Shown here one piece after another: positions 33,959 to 36,498 of a stretch of 36,498 bases of DNA (position 1 is the stretch's first letter; each line of letters begins with the position of its first letter). The position numbers and the translations under genes are program-made. The notes under the pieces were generated by a model. That model was not told the origin of the DNA. It did not search any database and worked only from the letters and a program-made list of their open reading frames with translations. Source of the DNA: CAVVYW01 sp963752605 (GTDB taxonomy: Bacteria; Actinomycetota; Thermoleophilia; Solirubrobacterales; 70-9); the NCBI GenBank assembly GCA_963752605.1, contig CAVVYW010000007.1, positions 1-36,498 on the forward strand, given 5' to 3'.

Positions 33959-35449
33959 ATGGAATCGAGATCACGCGCCATCTTCGAGGAGCGGCGCGGG
34001 GTCGGCGACGCGTGGGTGGCCGGGGATGGACTCACGCTCGACCGGCGACACTTCGCTTCTCGCGTCAAGACGACCTCCTCCCGGAGCAGGGACTCTTTCG
34101 GCCGCCGGGCCCTGGTGGTGGCGGACGTCGCCGCGGCTGCGCTCGCTCTGCTCGTCTTCGTGCCGCTGCTCGGCGACGACTCCCTCTCGATCGCGCTGTT
34201 GGCCGCCCTGCCGATCGTCGTCCTGATGTCGAAGCTGAAGGGCCTGTACGACCGGGACGACCTGCTCCTGCGGAAGACGACGCTGGAGGAGGTCCCCAGC
34301 GTCTTCGGCCTGGCGACGGTCTACGCGCTGGTGATCTGGCTGCTCGAGAGCATCCTGATCGCCGGCCACTTCGGCAAGGTGCAGATCCTCGCTCTCTGGC
34401 TCGGTCTCTTCGTGGCGATGGTGGCCACCCGGGCCTTCGCGCGCGCCTTGGCGAGGTGGGTGCTCCCACCCGAGCGCTGCCTCGTCCTCGGGGACAGCGG
34501 ATCCGCGGAGCGGATCCGCGAGCGCCTCAGGCAGAGCAGCAACATCGACGCGGAGGTCTGCGCGGTCATGCCGTTGGTCCCGCGCCGCATCGAGGACATC
34601 GCGAGCGACTCTTCCGTCTGGACGCTCGACGCGGTCAACGACGTGGCGCGCACGTTCGGCGCGCACCGCATCGTCGTCGCCCCCGACCACGCCGAGGGTG
34701 AAGCCATGCTGGACCTCGTGCGCCTGGCACGGGGGTCGAACATGAAGGTGACCATCCTTCCCCGAGTCCTCGAGGTCGTCGGCGCCGAGATCGAGCCCGA
34801 CGACCTGGACGGCATGACTGTGCTCGCCGTCCGCCGCGCGGCCCTCTCCCGCTCCTCGCGTGCCCTGAAGCGCGGCTTTGACTTGATCGGGGCGAGCTTC
34901 GCGCTGCTCGTCCTAGCGCCCCTGATGGCCCTGCTCGCCCTCGCCATCCGCCTCGACTCGCGTGGGCCCGCCCTCTTCCGGCAGACGCGGATCGGCCGCG
35001 AGGGTGAGCCGTTCCAGATCTACAAGTTCCGGACGATGACGGCCAGCGCGGATCAGGAGAAGGACGAGCTCAGCTCGCTGAACGAGGCGAAGGATGGGCT
35101 ATTCAAGATCTCCAACGACCCCCGGGTCACCCGCGTCGGCCGCTTCCTGCGGCGGACCTCCCTCGACGAGCTCCCTCAGCTCTTCAACATCCTCAAGGGA
35201 GAGATGAGCCTGGTTGGGCCTCGGCCCCTGGTCCATGAGGAGGACCAGCTGATCCTGGGCTGGGGGCGTGGCCGGCTCGACCTGGTACCGGGCGTCACCG
35301 GGCCCTGGCAGCTGCTGGGCCCGCACCGGGTTTCGCTCGACGAGATGGTGAAGATCGATTACATCTACGTCGGCCGATGGACTGTGTGGACGGACCTCAA
35401 GATCCTGCTGCGGACGATCCTGCACGCGGTCGGCTTGAGGGGGAGCTGA
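33959..35449 (+). CDS. WbaP/WcaJ-type polyprenyl-phosphate phosphosugar transferase
   Basis: A 496-residue initiating enzyme that moves a sugar-1-phosphate from a nucleotide sugar to undecaprenyl phosphate. Four hydrophobic N-terminal helices (about 45-165), a Rossmann-like middle part (RCLVLGDSGSAERIRERL), a re-entrant helix at about 305-325 (FDLIGASFALLVLAPLMALL), then the catalytic domain: FRQTRIGREGEPFQIYKFRT, DELPQLFNILKGEMSLVGPR and PGVTGPWQLLG. All conserved blocks are present. ATG at 33959 with GGGGAG 6 nt upstream; an in-frame ATG at 33833 would add 42 residues of poor coding character. It probably sets the first sugar of the repeat and is a natural control point. Confidence 0.93.
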   Translation: MESRSRAIFEERRGVGDAWVAGDGLTLDRRHFASRVKTTSSRSRDSFGRRALVVADVAAAALALLVFVPLLGDDSLSIALLAALPIVVLMSKLKGLYDRDDLLLRKTTLEEVPSVFGLATVYALVIWLLESILIAGHFGKVQILALWLGLFVAMVATRAFARALARWVLPPERCLVLGDSGSAERIRERLRQSSNIDAEVCAVMPLVPRRIEDIASDSSVWTLDAVNDVARTFGAHRIVVAPDHAEGEAMLDLVRLARGSNMKVTILPRVLEVVGAEIEPDDLDGMTVLAVRRAALSRSSRALKRGFDLIGASFALLVLAPLMALLALAIRLDSRGPALFRQTRIGREGEPFQIYKFRTMTASADQEKDELSSLNEAKDGLFKISNDPRVTRVGRFLRRTSLDELPQLFNILKGEMSLVGPRPLVHEEDQLILGWGRGRLDLVPGVTGPWQLLGPHRVSLDEMVKIDYIYVGRWTVWTDLKILLRTILHAVGLRGS

Positions 35450-35468
35450 GCTTCCACGCCGCGCGGGT

Positions 35469-36401
35469 CTAGGCGATGCCCTCCGCCTGGAGCATTCTCT
35501 GCAGCCCTTCGGAGAGCGGCAGCGGCTGAAGGTCCGGGAGCAGCTCCGTCAGCCTTGCAGGATCGGCCTCGAGCACTGGGCGGTCTCCCGTCCGCAGCCT
35601 GGAGCTGTCGTGCTCGATCTCGAGCCTGCGGCCCAGGAGTGACGAAAGCGCCTCGACGATCTCCGCTGCCGTATGGCTTGAGCCACTTCCCACGTTCACC
35701 GTCACATGCGGGTCCTCTACGTAGAGCAACTCGGTGAGCACGTCGGCGACATCATCGACGTAGATGTAGTCGCGCTTGGTGGTCACATTGCCCAGGCGCA
35801 GCGAGTCGGAGCGGCGCAGCTGCTGGATGATCTCGGGAATCAGATGCGGGTTGCCGTCTCCGGAACCGTAGGTGTTGAAGATCCGGGCGATCGTGGTTTG
35901 CATGGCCGGGTACCGCTGTCGAAACCAGCTCACCAGACCTTCCGCAAGCAGCTTTGACCCGCCATAGACGTTGGTGGGCTCGGCCCGGTCGTTCTCCCGA
36001 TGAGCTACGTTCGCCGGCGCGTACACGTCGGCCGTTGAAGCGAGCAGGAGACGCTCTGGTGGATCGTCCGGCCATAAATCGAGCAGGCGCTGTGTCCCCA
36101 GCACGTTGACCTCCAGCGTCTCGGTTGGGTGCGAGACGCAGTAGGGGATCATGTGGAGCGCCGCCAGGTGGACCACGCCTGAGAATCGCTCATCGCCCAG
36201 CTGCGAGCGCACCTGGTCCCCGTCTCGGAGATCAGCCTCCACCAGGCGTACGCCGAGCTCTCGAATCGCCTCCTCGTGGCCGGGGGCACTGGACGACAGG
36301 TTGTCGAGGACGACCACCTCGATCCCCTGCGCGACGAGCCTCTTCACCACGGAATAGCCGATGAACCCGCAGCCCCCCGTTATCAGGACCCGATCGCTCA
36401 C
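35469..36401 (-). CDS. NAD-dependent sugar epimerase/dehydratase (extended SDR)
   Basis: A 310-residue enzyme making a nucleotide-sugar precursor, UDP-glucose 4-epimerase-like. NAD-binding GGCGFIG (9-15), VVVLDNLSSSA, VVHLAA, catalytic STADVY (122-127) and Y146-x3-K150 in VYGGSKLLAEGL, then ARIFNTYGSGDGNPHLIPE and KRDYIYVDDVADVL. These last blocks are typical of the GalE/UDP-glucuronate epimerase/WbpP group. GTG start at 36401. It converges with the wbaP-like gene (19-bp gap). Confidence 0.9.
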   Translation of the reverse strand: MSDRVLITGGCGFIGYSVVKRLVAQGIEVVVLDNLSSSAPGHEEAIRELGVRLVEADLRDGDQVRSQLGDERFSGVVHLAALHMIPYCVSHPTETLEVNVLGTQRLLDLWPDDPPERLLLASTADVYAPANVAHRENDRAEPTNVYGGSKLLAEGLVSWFRQRYPAMQTTIARIFNTYGSGDGNPHLIPEIIQQLRRSDSLRLGNVTTKRDYIYVDDVADVLTELLYVEDPHVTVNVGSGSSHTAAEIVEALSSLLGRRLEIEHDSSRLRTGDRPVLEADPARLTELLPDLQPLPLSEGLQRMLQAEGIA

Positions 36402-36409
36402 GCTGGAAC

Positions 36410-36415
36410 ACGGTA
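36410..36415 (-). promoter_or_regulatory. -10 box (TACCGT) of epimerase gene, leaderless type
   Basis: On the minus strand TACCGT ends 8 nt before the GTG at 36401, the same arrangement as for the other leaderless-type starts. Confidence 0.4.
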
Positions 36416-36472
36416 TTGGGTGGGTGGGACCGTTTGGGTTGCCGGAACGGAGCGTCTGCGAGAATCCGGGCG

Positions 36473-36498
36473 ATGCCGAGCAAGGAACAGGTGACCGA
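36473..36498 (+). CDS. Start of a gene cut by the window end
   Basis: ATG at 36473 reads MPSKEQVT to the last base. GAGAAT (36460-36465) lies 7 nt upstream, again at leaderless-promoter distance. Eight codons are too few to name the product. Confidence 0.35.

Noticed and set aside
1..36498. CRISPR array, tRNA, rRNA, insertion sequence or attachment site
   Set aside because: Looked for on both strands; no regularly spaced direct repeats, cloverleaf-like segment, transposase motif or terminal inverted repeat was seen.

Overview
This 36.5 kb window is high-GC DNA (roughly two thirds G+C by eye) with GTG starts, PHP-type PolX, a PAC2 protein, a DUF2342-type metallopeptidase, an ECF sigma factor and many TANNNT boxes placed 6-8 nt before start codons. 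This fits Actinobacteria, and the gene mix resembles Solirubrobacterales/Thermoleophilia. That placement is inference from family content only. No rRNA, tRNA, insertion sequence, phage gene or CRISPR array was recognised.

Left part (1-14.2 kb), housekeeping and stress genes: polX; a TetR repressor and its divergent DHA2-type MFS exporter with paired operators; trehalose-phosphatase with a small membrane protein; a TauE/SafE-like permease split into two half-size genes; a YhaM-like OB/HD exonuclease; a PAC2 protein; a UvrD-like/RecB-nuclease fusion with a damaged Walker A; an inositol-phosphatase-family protein coupled to a zinc metallopeptidase; and a small octapeptide-repeat protein behind a LexA-like box. 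Nearly every gene larger than about 0.6 kb here carries one or more frameshifts that are usually compensated. Conserved motifs continue on the other side, so these look like consensus indels rather than decay.

Right part (14.2-36.4 kb), surface polysaccharide: an O-antigen-ligase-like protein with a TPR-like tail, an ECF sigma factor beside an LPVTG-anchored protein with an anti-sigma-like N-terminus, a Wzz/BY-kinase, a Wzy-like polymerase, a Wzx-like flippase, six GT4 genes (one encodes two complete GT-B enzymes fused), a secreted clan-A-like glycoside hydrolase, a NodB deacetylase, a WbaP/WcaJ-type initiating phosphosugar transferase and a sugar epimerase. Together they describe a Wzx/Wzy-type exopolysaccharide or capsule locus: WbaP loads the first sugar on lipid, the GT4 enzymes extend it, Wzx flips it, Wzy polymerises under Wzz/BY-kinase control, and the hydrolase and deacetylase trim or modify it. 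No clear frameshift interrupts the coding sequences in this part.

The most unusual signals are a structured leader before wbaP with two mutually exclusive folds, pervasive leaderless-type promoters, a scarce CTAG tetranucleotide that sits almost only at promoters and stop codons, the repeat protein with its LexA-like box, and the tandem GT4 fusion.
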